Positions 7,824 through 16,414 of a stretch of DNA of 33,073 nt are shown here, piece by piece. This DNA comes from Micrococcales bacterium (GTDB lineage Bacteria > Actinomycetota > Actinomycetes > Actinomycetales > Microbacteriaceae), in the NCBI GenBank assembly GCA_024639965.1, contig JAHEGC010000014.1:1-33073 (forward strand), written 5' to 3'. A program made the translations under genes and the position numbers. Below the pieces are notes generated by a model. It saw only the letters and a program-made list of their open reading frames with translations. It searched no databases and had not been told where the DNA came from. Each line of letters starts with the position of its first letter. Positions within the stretch are counted from its first letter, which is position 1.

Positions 7824-8481
7824 AGTCGGCGTCCGGCGCGAGCGTCGGGATGAATGCGCTCGGCGCATTGAATCCGTAGGCGAGCATGCCCTTCGATTCA
7901 CGCAGGTAGCACGTGCCACAGAGCGATTCGTAGGTGACGTCGTCCCCATCGATGGCGACCTGAGCACCATCGAAGATGAAGTGCCCGTTGACCTTGCGGC
8001 CGTTGAACATCGCCTTGCGTCCGCAACGGCAGATGGTTTTGAGCTCCTCGAGCGCGTGAGCGATTTCGAGCAGCCGACGCGAGCCGGGAAACGCGATGGT
8101 TTGGAAGTCGGTGCGAATTCCATAGGCGAGCACCGGGATGTCATCGAGAATCGCGATGCGGAGCAGGTCGTCGACCTGATCGGGGCTGAGGAACTGCGCC
8201 TCGTCGAGAAGCAGGCAGGCGACGTCCTGGCCGGTGGTGGAACGCGTCTTCGCGCGATACGCCTCGAAGATGGTGCGCACATCATCGTGCGGTCCGATGA
8301 TGAAGTCGACGGGACGCTCAACACCGAGCCGCGAGACGATCGCCGCCTCTCCCTTGGTGTCGATACGAGGCTTGGCGATGAGCACCTGTTGACCGCGTTC
8401 GGCGTAGTTGTATGCGGCCTGAAGCAATGCCGTCGACTTGCCGGAGTTCATCGCGCCGTAACGGAAATACAGTTTCGCCAT
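7816..8481 (-). CDS. tdk: Thymidine kinase
   Basis: The protein has 221 residues. It is a type II (TK1-like) thymidine kinase: P-loop GAMNSGKST at residues 9-17, Walker B LLLDEAQFL with D93 and E94 (the catalytic Glu is the second acidic residue), and four zinc-ligand cysteines C151, C153, C188 and C191 in CRCGRKAMFNG and CGTCY. It phosphorylates thymidine for salvage into dTMP. The reading frame stays open far upstream, but the start is set at the ATG at 8481 because MAKLYFRYGAMNSGKS matches the normal family N-terminus. TACGCT lies 7 nt before the ATG, suggesting a leaderless message. The 3' end overlaps the ABC exporter gene tail to tail. Confidence 0.95.
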   Translation of the reverse strand: MAKLYFRYGAMNSGKSTALLQAAYNYAERGQQVLIAKPRIDTKGEAAIVSRLGVERPVDFIIGPHDDVRTIFEAYRAKTRSTTGQDVACLLLDEAQFLSPDQVDDLLRIAILDDIPVLAYGIRTDFQTIAFPGSRRLLEIAHALEELKTICRCGRKAMFNGRKVNGHFIFDGAQVAIDGDDVTYESLCGTCYLRESKGMLAYGFNAPSAFIPTLAPDADFS

Positions 8482-8488
8482 GACTACG

Positions 8489-8494
8489 AGCGTA
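8489..8494 (-). promoter_or_regulatory. Leaderless -10 box for tdk
   Basis: The minus strand reads TACGCT, then 7 nt, then the tdk ATG. This fits a TANNNT -10 element with transcription starting at or within a base of the A of ATG. There is no Shine-Dalgarno sequence. The 51-bp gap 8482-8532 holds this and the opposing ppk2 promoter only. Confidence 0.45.
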
Positions 8495-8497
8495 CCG

Positions 8498-8526
8498 TTC
8501 GCTCGGCCATCGCTTCGGGTTACAGT
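8498..8526 (+). promoter_or_regulatory. Leaderless promoter for ppk2
   Basis: TACAGT (8521-8526) ends 6 nt before the ATG at 8533, so the A of ATG is at the expected start point. A weak -35 candidate TTCGCT (8498-8503) is separated from it by exactly 17 nt. No ribosome-binding site precedes the ATG, which supports a leaderless transcript. Confidence 0.55.
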
Positions 8527-8532
8527 GTCGTT

Positions 8533-9495
8533 ATGGAGTCCTCGAAAGACCACGAGAAGACGTTGCGCGATGCTCTCGCCTCGGGCGACCCCGACGCGGT
8601 CGTTGCGGCCGCGAACGATGACGAACTGCGCGAATTGCTCGACGATGACGCACCGGACTTGGTTGCCGACGAGGCGTGGCGCCACGGGTATCCCTACGAC
8701 GACAAGATGTCGCGCAAGGATTACGACAAACTCAAGCACCGCCTGCAAATCGAGATGCTCAAGTTGCAGTCGTGGGTGCGTGAATCGGGAACCAAGATTG
8801 TCATAATCTTTGAGGGTCGCGATGCCGCGGGCAAGGGTGGAACCATCAAGCGGTTCATGGAACACCTCAACCCCCGTGGCGCTCGGGTCGTTGCGCTCGA
8901 GAAGCCGACCGATCGTGAACGCAGTCAGTGGTATTTCCAGCGCTACGTCGAGCACCTGCCCGCCGCGGGCGAGATGGTGTTCATGGATCGCTCCTGGTAC
9001 AACCGCGCCGGCGTCGAACGCGTCATGAACTATTGCACGCCTCAGGAATACCTCGAATTCATGCGGGCGACCCCGGAGTTCGAGCGCATGCTCGTTCAAT
9101 CGGGCGTGCACCTCGTCAAGTTCTGGTTCTCCGTCGGCGAGGCCGAACAGCGCCACCGATTCGACGAGAGACGCAGCGACCCGGTCCGGATGTGGAAACT
9201 GAGCCCCACCGACCTCGCGTCGCTGGACAAGTGGAAGGAATACACCGAGGCGAAAGAGGCGATGTTCTTCTACACCAACTCGCATCACGCACCGTGGACC
9301 GTGGTCAAGTCGAACGACAAGAAGCGGGCGCGCATCGAGGCGATGCGCTGGGTGTTGGGCCAATTCGACTATCCCGGCAAGAACTCGGCGATCGTCGGCA
9401 CCCCCGATCCACTCATCATCGGGACCCCCGCTCAGATCTACGACGAGGGTGAGGTTCCCGGTGGCACGTTCCCCGTGGTCGCGACCGACGGCTAG
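8533..9495 (+). CDS. ppk2: Polyphosphate kinase 2, class I
   Basis: The protein has 320 residues. The PPK2 P-loop is EGRDAAGKGGT, with D97 and K101. The Walker B / lid start is MVFMDRSWYNRAGVERV, with D152. The N-terminal YPYDDKMSRKDYDKLKHRLQ lead-in and the later WKLSPTDLASLDKWKEY and TNSHHAPWTVV segments are characteristic of class I (single-domain) PPK2. Such enzymes use polyphosphate to phosphorylate nucleoside diphosphates, or run in reverse. A much longer frame runs upstream, but the ATG at 8533 is chosen from family length and the leaderless promoter directly before it. The divergent thymidine kinase is also a nucleotide-phosphorylating enzyme, so a shared control region for nucleotide supply is plausible. 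Confidence 0.93.
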   Translation: MESSKDHEKTLRDALASGDPDAVVAAANDDELRELLDDDAPDLVADEAWRHGYPYDDKMSRKDYDKLKHRLQIEMLKLQSWVRESGTKIVIIFEGRDAAGKGGTIKRFMEHLNPRGARVVALEKPTDRERSQWYFQRYVEHLPAAGEMVFMDRSWYNRAGVERVMNYCTPQEYLEFMRATPEFERMLVQSGVHLVKFWFSVGEAEQRHRFDERRSDPVRMWKLSPTDLASLDKWKEYTEAKEAMFFYTNSHHAPWTVVKSNDKKRARIEAMRWVLGQFDYPGKNSAIVGTPDPLIIGTPAQIYDEGEVPGGTFPVVATDG

Positions 9496-9877
9496 TCTCG
9501 CGATATTCGCCCTGTTCGTCGCCCTTGCCGGCTGCACGACGGTGGATGAGGCTGGCCTGACCGACCTCCGTGGCGAATTCATCGCCGGTGGCGGTGAGTG
9601 CGCAACGTGGACTTCGATCGATGAACCTCGCTCCCGTGGCGCACTGTTGTGCGACGCCGGAGCGAAACTCTATCTGTTCGGTTCCGACGCCGAGCGATCC
9701 GACTTCGTGAAAACCGAACTCGAGACGAACACCGACATTCGCGCCCGTACCCACATCATGCTCAGTGGCGAAACGTGGCTCGTCATCGACCGCATTCCCG
9801 TCATCGTGCACCTGCTCGGCACGATGGGCCGCAAGTTGGGCGCGATGATCCAGGGGCGCAACGGCGCCAACCCCTAG
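9461..9877 (+). CDS. Small putative lipoprotein of unknown function
   Basis: The protein has about 138 residues. A short basic N-terminus, a hydrophobic stretch ([13 protein letters not shown]) and Cys25 in the lipobox VALAGC predict a lipid-anchored exported protein. The mature part is about 114 residues with two more cysteines (in GGECATW and ALLCDAG) that could form a disulfide. A weakly hydrophobic stretch near the C-terminus is [16 protein letters not shown] recognise no family. GTG 9461 is preferred because GAGG (9451-9454) is 6 nt before it; GTG 9449 would give 142 residues. It overlaps the end of ppk2 by about 35 bp, so it is probably co-transcribed and coupled. Its TAG stop shares CTAG with the convergent folD stop. 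Confidence 0.7.
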   Translation: MARSPWSRPTASLAIFALFVALAGCTTVDEAGLTDLRGEFIAGGGECATWTSIDEPRSRGALLCDAGAKLYLFGSDAERSDFVKTELETNTDIRARTHIMLSGETWLVIDRIPVIVHLLGTMGRKLGAMIQGRNGANP

Positions 9878-10749
9878 TTCGCGCGTTCCGCCATCTCGAC
9901 GACGTTTTTGAGCAGCAACGCCCGCGTCATCGGCCCGACACCACCGGGGTTGGGCGAGACCCATGCGGCCACCTCACGCACGTCGGGGTCGACGTCACCC
10001 GCGATGCGCGAGGTTCCGTCGGGATTGGTGACGCGCGAAACGCCGACGTCGAGCACGATCGCACCGGGCTTGACGTTTGCGGCGGTGACGATTGACGGCG
10101 AACCGGCGGCGGCGACGATCACGTCGGCGTTGCGGAGGTGTTCCGCGAGGTTGCGTGTGCCGGTGTGAGTGAGTGTCACCGTCGCGTTGACCTCTTTGCG
10201 GGTCAGTAGAGAACCGATGGGTCGCCCCACCGTGATTCCTCGGCCGATGACGACTACGTTGAGTCCGTCCCAGGACAAACCATTGTGCTCGACGAGGTCG
10301 ATCACCCCGCGCGGAGTGCAGGGAAGAGGCGAGTCGATAACGCCGGACGCCTGAAGCACGAGCCTCCCGATGTTCGTGGGGTGAAGCCCGTCGGCGTCCT
10401 TCACCGGGTCGACTCGTTCAAGAATCGCGTCGGTGTCGAGGTGCTTCGGAAGAGGCAACTGAACGATGAGCCCCGTCACCGCGGGGTCGGCGTTGAGTTC
10501 GTCGATGACACGGTCGAGTTCCGCCTGTGTCGCCGTCGCGGGGAGTTCTCGGCGAATCGATGCGATTCCCACCTCGGCGCAGTCGTTGTGCTTTCCACTT
10601 ACGTACCACGTCGATCCGGGGTCGTTCCCGACGAGAACCGTGGCGAGCCCGGGTGTGACACCACGGGCGCGAAGGGCTGCGACTCGAGCCGTCAACTCCG
10701 CTTTGATGGCCGCCGCGGCCGCCACGCCGTCAAGGAGTTGTGCCGCCAC
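9874..10749 (-). CDS. folD: Methylenetetrahydrofolate dehydrogenase / cyclohydrolase
   Basis: The protein has 291 residues, the family length. The catalytic lysine K53 sits in [12 protein letters not shown], the expected YVxxK motif. The NADP-domain signature PGGVGPMT is at 268-275, with [12 protein letters not shown] in the middle for cofactor binding. FolD interconverts 5,10-methylene- and 10-formyl-tetrahydrofolate, supplying formyl groups for PurN and PurH encoded nearby. The GTG at 10749 is 6 nt after the glyA stop, and no clear Shine-Dalgarno sequence is seen, so translation likely depends on glyA. It is the last gene of the minus-strand run. Confidence 0.95.
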   Translation of the reverse strand: MAAQLLDGVAAAAAIKAELTARVAALRARGVTPGLATVLVGNDPGSTWYVSGKHNDCAEVGIASIRRELPATATQAELDRVIDELNADPAVTGLIVQLPLPKHLDTDAILERVDPVKDADGLHPTNIGRLVLQASGVIDSPLPCTPRGVIDLVEHNGLSWDGLNVVVIGRGITVGRPIGSLLTRKEVNATVTLTHTGTRNLAEHLRNADVIVAAAGSPSIVTAANVKPGAIVLDVGVSRVTNPDGTSRIAGDVDPDVREVAAWVSPNPGGVGPMTRALLLKNVVEMAERAN

Positions 10750-10755
10750 GGGCGA

Positions 10756-12033
10756 CTACTGCTCGAGGCCGGGGTACAGGGGGTACGCGTCGGCGAGAAC
10801 CGCGATACGCGCGCGCAGGGCGGCGATGTCGGGGTTCGGCATGAGCGCGTGGGCGATGACGTCGGCGACCTCGACGAACTCGGTCTCGCCGAATCCGCGA
10901 GTCGCGAGGGCAGACGTGCCGATGCGCACGCCTGAGGTGACCATCGGCGGGCGGGGGTCGAACGGAACCGAGTTGCGGTTTACGGTGATCCCGACTTCGT
11001 GAAGCAGATCTTGGGCTTCCTGACCGGAAACCGCCGACTCGCGCAGGTCGGCGAGCACGAGGTGGACATCGGTACCGCCGGTGAGCACGTCGATTCCCGC
11101 ACCGGTCGCATCGGCCGAGGTGAGGCGTTCGGCGAGGATTTGCGCGCCACGGATGGTGCGCTCCTGACGCTCGGCGAACTCGGGTGTTGCCGCGAGCTTG
11201 AACGCGGTCGCCTTGGCGGCGATGACGTGCATCAGCGGTCCGCCCTGCTGGCCGGGGAACACCGCGGAGTTGAGCTTCTTACCGAGATCCTCGTCCCGCG
11301 AGAGGATGAGGCCGGAGCGGGGCCCGCCGAGCGTCTTGTGAACGGTCGTCGAAACGACGTCGGCGAACGGGACGGGGCTGGGGTGCTTGCCCGCCGCAAC
11401 AAGTCCGGCGAAGTGGGCCATGTCGACCCAGAGCTTGGCGCCGACCTCGTCGGCGATGGCGCGGAAGGCGGCGAAATCGATCTGGCGCGGGTAGGCGCTC
11501 CACCCGGCGATGATGACCTGGGGCTTGTGCTCGAGCGCCTTCTCGCGAACGACATTCATGTCGATGAGGAACGTCTCGGGATCGACGCCGTAGGACACGG
11601 CGTTGTAGAGGCGGCCGGAGAAGTTGAGCTTCATGCCGTGGGTGAGGTGCCCTCCGTGAGCGAGCTCGAGGCCGAGGATGGTGTCACCCTTGGTCGCAAT
11701 CGCGTGGAGAACGGCCGCGTTCGCGGTCGCACCCGAGTGGGGCTGAACGTTGGCGTACGCCGCGTCGAAGAGCGACTTCGCGCGGGAAATCGCCAGTTCC
11801 TCGGCGATGTCGACGAACTCGCATCCGCCGTAATAACGCTTGCCGGGGTACCCCTCGGCGTACTTGTTCGTGAGCACCGAACCCTGCGACTGGAGCACCG
11901 CGCGGGGAACGAAGTTCTCCGAGGCGATCATCTCGAGATAGTCGCGCTGGCGACCGAGTTCGAGGTTCAACACCTCCGCGATCTCGGGGTCGACCTCGGA
12001 GAGGGGGGCGTTGAAAAGCTGGCGATCGTTCAC
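10756..12033 (-). CDS. glyA: Serine hydroxymethyltransferase
   Basis: The protein has 425 residues. It has the family core: [11 protein letters not shown] and [14 protein letters not shown] near the N-terminus, [21 protein letters not shown], and the PLP-binding lysine K233 in [12 protein letters not shown]. It converts serine and tetrahydrofolate to glycine and 5,10-methylene-tetrahydrofolate, the substrate of FolD encoded 6 nt downstream. The GTG start at 12033 is supported by GAGGAG 4 nt upstream. The 36-bp gap from the MFS gene holds only this ribosome-binding site. Length and active site are normal. Confidence 0.97.
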   Translation of the reverse strand: MNDRQLFNAPLSEVDPEIAEVLNLELGRQRDYLEMIASENFVPRAVLQSQGSVLTNKYAEGYPGKRYYGGCEFVDIAEELAISRAKSLFDAAYANVQPHSGATANAAVLHAIATKGDTILGLELAHGGHLTHGMKLNFSGRLYNAVSYGVDPETFLIDMNVVREKALEHKPQVIIAGWSAYPRQIDFAAFRAIADEVGAKLWVDMAHFAGLVAAGKHPSPVPFADVVSTTVHKTLGGPRSGLILSRDEDLGKKLNSAVFPGQQGGPLMHVIAAKATAFKLAATPEFAERQERTIRGAQILAERLTSADATGAGIDVLTGGTDVHLVLADLRESAVSGQEAQDLLHEVGITVNRNSVPFDPRPPMVTSGVRIGTSALATRGFGETEFVEVADVIAHALMPNPDIAALRARIAVLADAYPLYPGLEQ

Positions 12034-12069
12034 GGGACTCCTCGCAAGACGGGCGTTGTTGTTCCCATT

Positions 12070-13257
12070 CTAGTTTGCGGAGCGGATCTCCCGACGTCTC
12101 GCAACGACAGCCATCGCCGCGGCGAGCACGAGAATTACCGCGCCGAGGTAGGGCAGTGCGGTGATGCCAATTGGCACGAGCAGCAGGCCGCCGACGAACG
12201 AGCCTCCCCCGATTCCAAGGTTCCACGCGGTGGTGCGGAGTGCGCCGGCGAAGTCGCGCAGACGCGGGCTCGCCATCTCCATGATGTATTGGCCGAAGAG
12301 TGGCTCCACGACCGAGAACCCGACGCTCCACAGTGCGAGGCACACGATCATCGTCCACGGCGTCAGCGCGGCGACATTGACGAGTGTCATCATCACCGCC
12401 ATGTACAGGATTGCCCAGGCGAGGTTGCGCGACAACGTCGAGGGCCGGCGGCCGATGCGCTCGGCGAGGATGATGCCCACACTTCCGCCGATGCCGTAAA
12501 ACGCAAGTGGGATGGCGACGCTCAGCGTCGTGAAGTGCGCGACGTCGATGAGGAACGGTGTGATGTACGGATAGAAGACGTTGCCACCCCCGACGACGAG
12601 GAAGACACCCGACACCGCGAGAAGGACGATCGGGAGCGTCGTGTCGCGGCGGATGGGCACTCCGGCGACGTGCGTTTCCGTGTGGGGGTTGGGCACGGGC
12701 GTGAGGAGGAAGTAGATGCCGACGCTCGCGCCCAACGTCAATGCGGTCATGATGAGGAATCCCGAACGCCAATCGGTGAACGCGGCGAGAGCCGAACCGA
12801 GCGGGAGACCGAGAATGAAGGCGAGGTTCGCACCGCCCGAGATGAAGAGGAACCCTCGGGAACGGAGGTGGGGCGGCAGGAGCGTTGTGACGTACCCCGT
12901 CGCGATCATCCAGAACATTCCGTTGCCCAGCCCGCCGACGATTCGGGAAGCAAACAACACCGCGTACGACGAGGTGAGGGCGGCCGCGATGTTGGAGACG
13001 GTGAAAAGCGTGACCGCGGTGAGGAGGAGAGATTTACGACTAAAACGCCGCGTTGCGATGGATAACGGAATGGCGGTTGCGACGACCGTCGCCGCCCACA
13101 CCGAAACGAGGAATCCGATCTGCGAGGTGCTCACGCCGAGGTCGGCCGACATCGACGGCAACATGCCGGTCGGCAGGAACTCCGAAGTGACGAGAGCGAA
13201 CACCGTGAAGCCGATGGCGCTCATCGCCGCCCAGGGGAATTTTTGAGGTGAGGTCAT
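12070..13257 (-). CDS. MFS transporter, drug:H+ antiporter-1 / AraJ-like
   Basis: The protein has 395 residues with about twelve hydrophobic segments. The N-terminal TSEFLPTGMLPSMSADLGVS and QIGFLVSVWA are typical of DHA1-type sugar-efflux or drug-efflux carriers (AraJ, YdhP). RIVGGLGNGMFWMIATG and GLPLGSALAAFTDWRSGF correspond to the antiporter motif C region. The start ATG at 13257 overlaps the stop of the P-type ATPase gene (ATGA). This is preferred over the upstream extension of the frame, which lies inside the ATPase gene. The coupling implies that the two membrane proteins are made together, perhaps as paired efflux functions. The substrate is unknown. Confidence 0.88.
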   Translation of the reverse strand: MTSPQKFPWAAMSAIGFTVFALVTSEFLPTGMLPSMSADLGVSTSQIGFLVSVWAATVVATAIPLSIATRRFSRKSLLLTAVTLFTVSNIAAALTSSYAVLFASRIVGGLGNGMFWMIATGYVTTLLPPHLRSRGFLFISGGANLAFILGLPLGSALAAFTDWRSGFLIMTALTLGASVGIYFLLTPVPNPHTETHVAGVPIRRDTTLPIVLLAVSGVFLVVGGGNVFYPYITPFLIDVAHFTTLSVAIPLAFYGIGGSVGIILAERIGRRPSTLSRNLAWAILYMAVMMTLVNVAALTPWTMIVCLALWSVGFSVVEPLFGQYIMEMASPRLRDFAGALRTTAWNLGIGGGSFVGGLLLVPIGITALPYLGAVILVLAAAMAVVARRREIRSAN

Positions 13258-15107
13258 CGGCCCGCCGCGATTCCCTCGAGTCGGGCGCGACCTGCACCGA
13301 CCGCACGTAGTGCGCCGAGAATGGCAACCAGGTCGACGAGTTCCTGCATGGCGGCGCCAGCGATGGCGGGCAAGTAGCCGAGCGCGGCCCACACCATGAG
13401 ACCAACGGAGAAGGCGATTCCCCACCAGATGGATTGAAGCGCGATGCGAATCGTGCGCTGACCGATTGAGACGGCGCGCGCCACGCGAGAAACATCATCG
13501 AGAAGAATTACGATGTCGGCGCTTTCAGCGGCCGAGGTCGAACCCTTGGCGCCCATCGCAATGCCGACGTCGGATACGGCGAGAACGGGCGCATCGTTGA
13601 CCCCGTCGCCAACCATAATGATGGGGCGCGGGGTCGCGTCGCGAACGGCGATCACCTTGTCTTCGGGCAGGCACTCGGCCCGAACGTCATCGATGCCCAA
13701 CTCGCGGCCGACGTGCTGTGCGACGGGGGTGATGTCGCCGGTGAGCATCATCATGTGGCGCACGCCGAGTCGGCGCAGCGCCATCAGCGTGGCGGGTGCG
13801 TCGGGGCGAATTTCATCGCGCAGGGTCACGCTGCCGGCGAACGCGCCGTCGACAGCCACATACACGGCGGCTTCTCCCGCGGCGAGGTCGAGCGGGGGAA
13901 CGTCCGTCGCGATCTCGGCGACGTATTTGGGCTTCCCCACAAACACCGTTCTACCGGCGATGGTCGCCTCAACCCCGTGCGTGGCCACCTCGCGGGCGTT
14001 GGTCACGTCGCGCATCGGTAATTCGCGCTCGGAGACCGCGAGCCTGAGCGCGCCGGCGAGGACGTGCGACGAGAACTGTTCCGCAGAACCGACGAGAACG
14101 AGGAGTTCATCGGCGGTCATGCCGACGGGTGTGACTCCGACGACGCGCGGTGTGCCGTGGGTCAGCGTTCCGGTTTTGTCGAACGCGACCGACTTCGCCC
14201 GCGCGAGGCGTTCCAACGTGCCCGCGTGTTTGATGACGATGCCCGAATGCGCGGCGCTCGACATTCCCGCCATGAACGCCACCGGCGCTCCGATGAGAAG
14301 CGGACACGGGGTGGCAACGACCAGGACCTCGGCGAAACGCGCGGAATCTCCGCTCCACCACCACGCGCATCCCGCGATCGCGTAAGCGACGAGGGTGAAG
14401 GGAACGGCGTATCGGTCAGCGAGGCGCACGAGCGGAGCCTTCGACTCCTTCGCCTCGCGCACCAGTTCGACGATGCGCTGATACTGGCTGTCCGCCGCGA
14501 GGGCGGTGGCGACGATGTCGACCGCACCCGACCCGTTGATCGACCCCGACATCACCGCATCGCCGTCGACCTTCTCGACGGGGAGGCTTTCGCCCGTGAG
14601 GGACGATTCGTCAAAGGTTGCGGCGAATGAGGAAAGTGTTGCATCGACCGGAACTATCTCGCTCGGTCGAACGAGCAAGCGATCTCCGACGAGAACGGCG
14701 GAGACCGCGACGTCTTCGATCGACCCGTCACCGCGATACCGGTGGGCGACCTGAGGGACGTGTTCGAGCAGCGCGCTGAGCTCGCGCTCCGCCCGTCCTT
14801 CGGCGTAATCCTCGAGTGCCTCACCGCCGGTCAACATCACGACAATGACGAGGCTGGCCCAAAACTCGCCGATGACAACCGTCGCGACGATCGCGGTGAC
14901 AGCGAGCACGTCGAGCCCGAGACGACCGGCCCTAATCGCCCGCACCATCCCCCACGCCTGTTGAGCCCCGACGACGAGGGCGAAACCCGATACGAGAATG
15001 CGCGCGCCGAGTTCCAGGCCGCTTGCCGACAGCACCCACCCCGCGAGTGCGACGAGCGCCGCAATTCCGACGAACGGATAGCGCGTGGCGAGGGTGACGA
15101 TTGTCAC
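13254..15107 (-). CDS. P1B-type heavy-metal-translocating ATPase with TPC motif
   Basis: The protein has 617 residues. It is a P-type ATPase with the phosphorylation site DKTGTLT (Asp310), the actuator motif SLTGES, the hinge GDGVNDAPVL and AMGAKGSTSAAESADI. The membrane metal motif is TPC (266-268, Cys268) followed by PLLIGAP, rather than the CPC of typical Cu or Zn pumps. The last helix has MQELVDLVAIL. No N-terminal heavy-metal-binding domain is present; the protein begins almost at once with a membrane helix. TPC pumps have been linked to transition metals other than Cu, so the ion is uncertain. The start GTG at 15107 is chosen because the upstream frame overlaps icd. It is 19 nt after icd and is coupled to the MFS gene. 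Confidence 0.88.
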   Translation of the reverse strand: MTIVTLATRYPFVGIAALVALAGWVLSASGLELGARILVSGFALVVGAQQAWGMVRAIRAGRLGLDVLAVTAIVATVVIGEFWASLVIVVMLTGGEALEDYAEGRAERELSALLEHVPQVAHRYRGDGSIEDVAVSAVLVGDRLLVRPSEIVPVDATLSSFAATFDESSLTGESLPVEKVDGDAVMSGSINGSGAVDIVATALAADSQYQRIVELVREAKESKAPLVRLADRYAVPFTLVAYAIAGCAWWWSGDSARFAEVLVVATPCPLLIGAPVAFMAGMSSAAHSGIVIKHAGTLERLARAKSVAFDKTGTLTHGTPRVVGVTPVGMTADELLVLVGSAEQFSSHVLAGALRLAVSERELPMRDVTNAREVATHGVEATIAGRTVFVGKPKYVAEIATDVPPLDLAAGEAAVYVAVDGAFAGSVTLRDEIRPDAPATLMALRRLGVRHMMMLTGDITPVAQHVGRELGIDDVRAECLPEDKVIAVRDATPRPIIMVGDGVNDAPVLAVSDVGIAMGAKGSTSAAESADIVILLDDVSRVARAVSIGQRTIRIALQSIWWGIAFSVGLMVWAALGYLPAIAGAAMQELVDLVAILGALRAVGAGRARLEGIAAGR

Positions 15108-15126
15108 GGGACGATTCTCTCGAAAA

Positions 15127-16344
15127 CTACTGGGCGAGTCGCTTCTGGAGGTTCGTGTCCAGGGTCGCGAGGAAATCCTCGGTCGTCTCCCACTTCTGGT
15201 CCGGGCCGACAAGCGACGCGAGATCCTTCGTCATGTGTCCCGCCTCGACCGACTCGATGACGACCTTTTCGAGGGTCGTTGCGAAGTCGATGAGTGCTTG
15301 GTTTCCGTCGAGCTTGCCGCGGTGCTGAAGCCCCCGCGTCCAGGCATAAATTGACGCGATCGGGTTCGTCGACGTCGGCTTGCCCTTCTGGTGTTCGCGG
15401 TAGTGGCGTGTGACGGTGCCGTGGGCGGCTTCCGCCTCAACAATCTTGCCGTCCGGCGTCGTGAGAACCGAGGTCATGAGGCCGAGAGAACCGAATCCCT
15501 GCGCCACAGTGTCCGACTGCACGTCACCGTCGTAGTTCTTGGTCGCCCAGACGTAGCCGCCCTCCCACTTCATCGCGCTCGCGACCATGTCGTCGATGAG
15601 ACGGTGCTCGTAGGTGATGCCCGCGGCGGCAAACTTGGCGGCGAATTCGGCGTCGAAGATCTCCTGAAAGATGTCCTTGAACCGGCCGTCGTAAGCCTTG
15701 AGGATGGTGTTCTTCGTCGACAGGTACACGGGGTAGTTGCGGGTCAGGCCGTAGTTGAGCGACGCGCGCGCAAAGTCGCGAATCGAATCGTCGAGGTTGT
15801 ACATCGCCATCGCCACACCTGCACTCGGCGCTTCGAAGACCTCGAACGATTGCGCTTCGCCGCCACCCTTCGGTTGGAACGAGATCGTGAGCGTTCCCGG
15901 TCCGTCGAACGTGAAGTCGGTGGCGCGGTACTGGTCACCGAACGCGTGACGACCCACAATGATCGGCTTGTTCCATCCCGGAACGAGTCGGGGGATGTTG
16001 GAGATGATGATGGGCTCACGGAAGATCACGCCACCGAGGATGTTTCGGATTGTGCCGTTGGGGCTCTTCCACATCTTTTTGAGGCCGAATTCCTCGACGC
16101 GCGCCTCGTCCGGCGTGATGGTCGCGCACTTGACGCCGACGCCGTGCTTCTTGATGGCGTTCGCGGCGTCAATCGTGATCTGGTCATCGGTTTCGTCGCG
16201 CTTCTGAATCGAGAGGTCGTAGTACTCGAGGGTCACGTCGAGGTACGGGTGGATGAGGCGATCCTTGATGAACTGCCAGATGATGCGCGTCATCTCGTCG
16301 CCGTCGAGCTCTACGACGACTCCGTCGACCTTGATTTTCTCCAC
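15127..16344 (-). CDS. icd: NADP-dependent isocitrate dehydrogenase
   Basis: The protein has 405 residues, the eukaryote-like homodimeric form common in actinobacteria. The substrate loop is [12 protein letters not shown] (94-105), followed by VIFREPI. The metal and cofactor segments are [21 protein letters not shown] and [16 protein letters not shown], the latter reading as an NADP-type site. The enzyme oxidatively decarboxylates isocitrate to 2-oxoglutarate in the TCA cycle and supplies NADPH. The GTG at 16344 gives the usual N-terminus ([18 protein letters not shown]); GAAAGG lies 8 nt before it. The annotated frame could extend to 16401, but that part is not protein-like. It is divergent from a GNAT gene. 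Confidence 0.95.
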   Translation of the reverse strand: MEKIKVDGVVVELDGDEMTRIIWQFIKDRLIHPYLDVTLEYYDLSIQKRDETDDQITIDAANAIKKHGVGVKCATITPDEARVEEFGLKKMWKSPNGTIRNILGGVIFREPIIISNIPRLVPGWNKPIIVGRHAFGDQYRATDFTFDGPGTLTISFQPKGGGEAQSFEVFEAPSAGVAMAMYNLDDSIRDFARASLNYGLTRNYPVYLSTKNTILKAYDGRFKDIFQEIFDAEFAAKFAAAGITYEHRLIDDMVASAMKWEGGYVWATKNYDGDVQSDTVAQGFGSLGLMTSVLTTPDGKIVEAEAAHGTVTRHYREHQKGKPTSTNPIASIYAWTRGLQHRGKLDGNQALIDFATTLEKVVIESVEAGHMTKDLASLVGPDQKWETTEDFLATLDTNLQKRLAQ

Positions 16345-16375
16345 TGTGAACCCTTTCGTTGCACGCGTTGTTCCT

Positions 16376-16381
16376 AGTCTA
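16376..16381 (-). promoter_or_regulatory. Possible -10 box for icd
   Basis: The minus strand reads TAGACT about 31 nt before the icd GTG. A start near 16369 would give a leader of about 25 nt carrying the GAAAGG ribosome-binding site. The -35 region is not convincing. This is the only TANNNT box at a suitable distance in the 70-bp gap. Confidence 0.35.
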
Positions 16382-16396
16382 TTGCGTTGCCGTGGC

Positions 16397-16411
16397 ACCA
16401 CTTAGAGTGGT
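16397..16411 (+). promoter_or_regulatory. Leaderless -10 box inside a perfect palindrome (GNAT gene)
   Basis: TAGAGT (16403-16408) ends 6 nt before the ATG at 16415, the leaderless arrangement seen elsewhere in this window. It lies within ACCACT-TAG-AGTGGT (16397-16411), a perfect 6-bp inverted repeat with a 3-nt spacer. A repressor bound here would cover the -10 box. TTGCGT at 16382-16387 is a possible -35, with a short spacer of 15 nt. Confidence 0.5.
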
Positions 16412-16414
16412 CAC

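Noticed and set aside
8482-9582. N-terminal extension of thymidine kinase reading through the ppk2 region
   Set aside because: Family members start at the MAKLYFRYGAMNSGKS region, and the extension lies antisense to a conserved PPK2 gene.
10999-13065. Plus-strand open frame of 688 codons opposite glyA, the MFS gene and part of the metal ATPase
   Set aside because: It crosses three well-supported minus-strand genes, is rich in Arg, Asp, Glu, Gly and Val in the pattern produced by reading high-GC genes in antisense, and has no recognisable domain.
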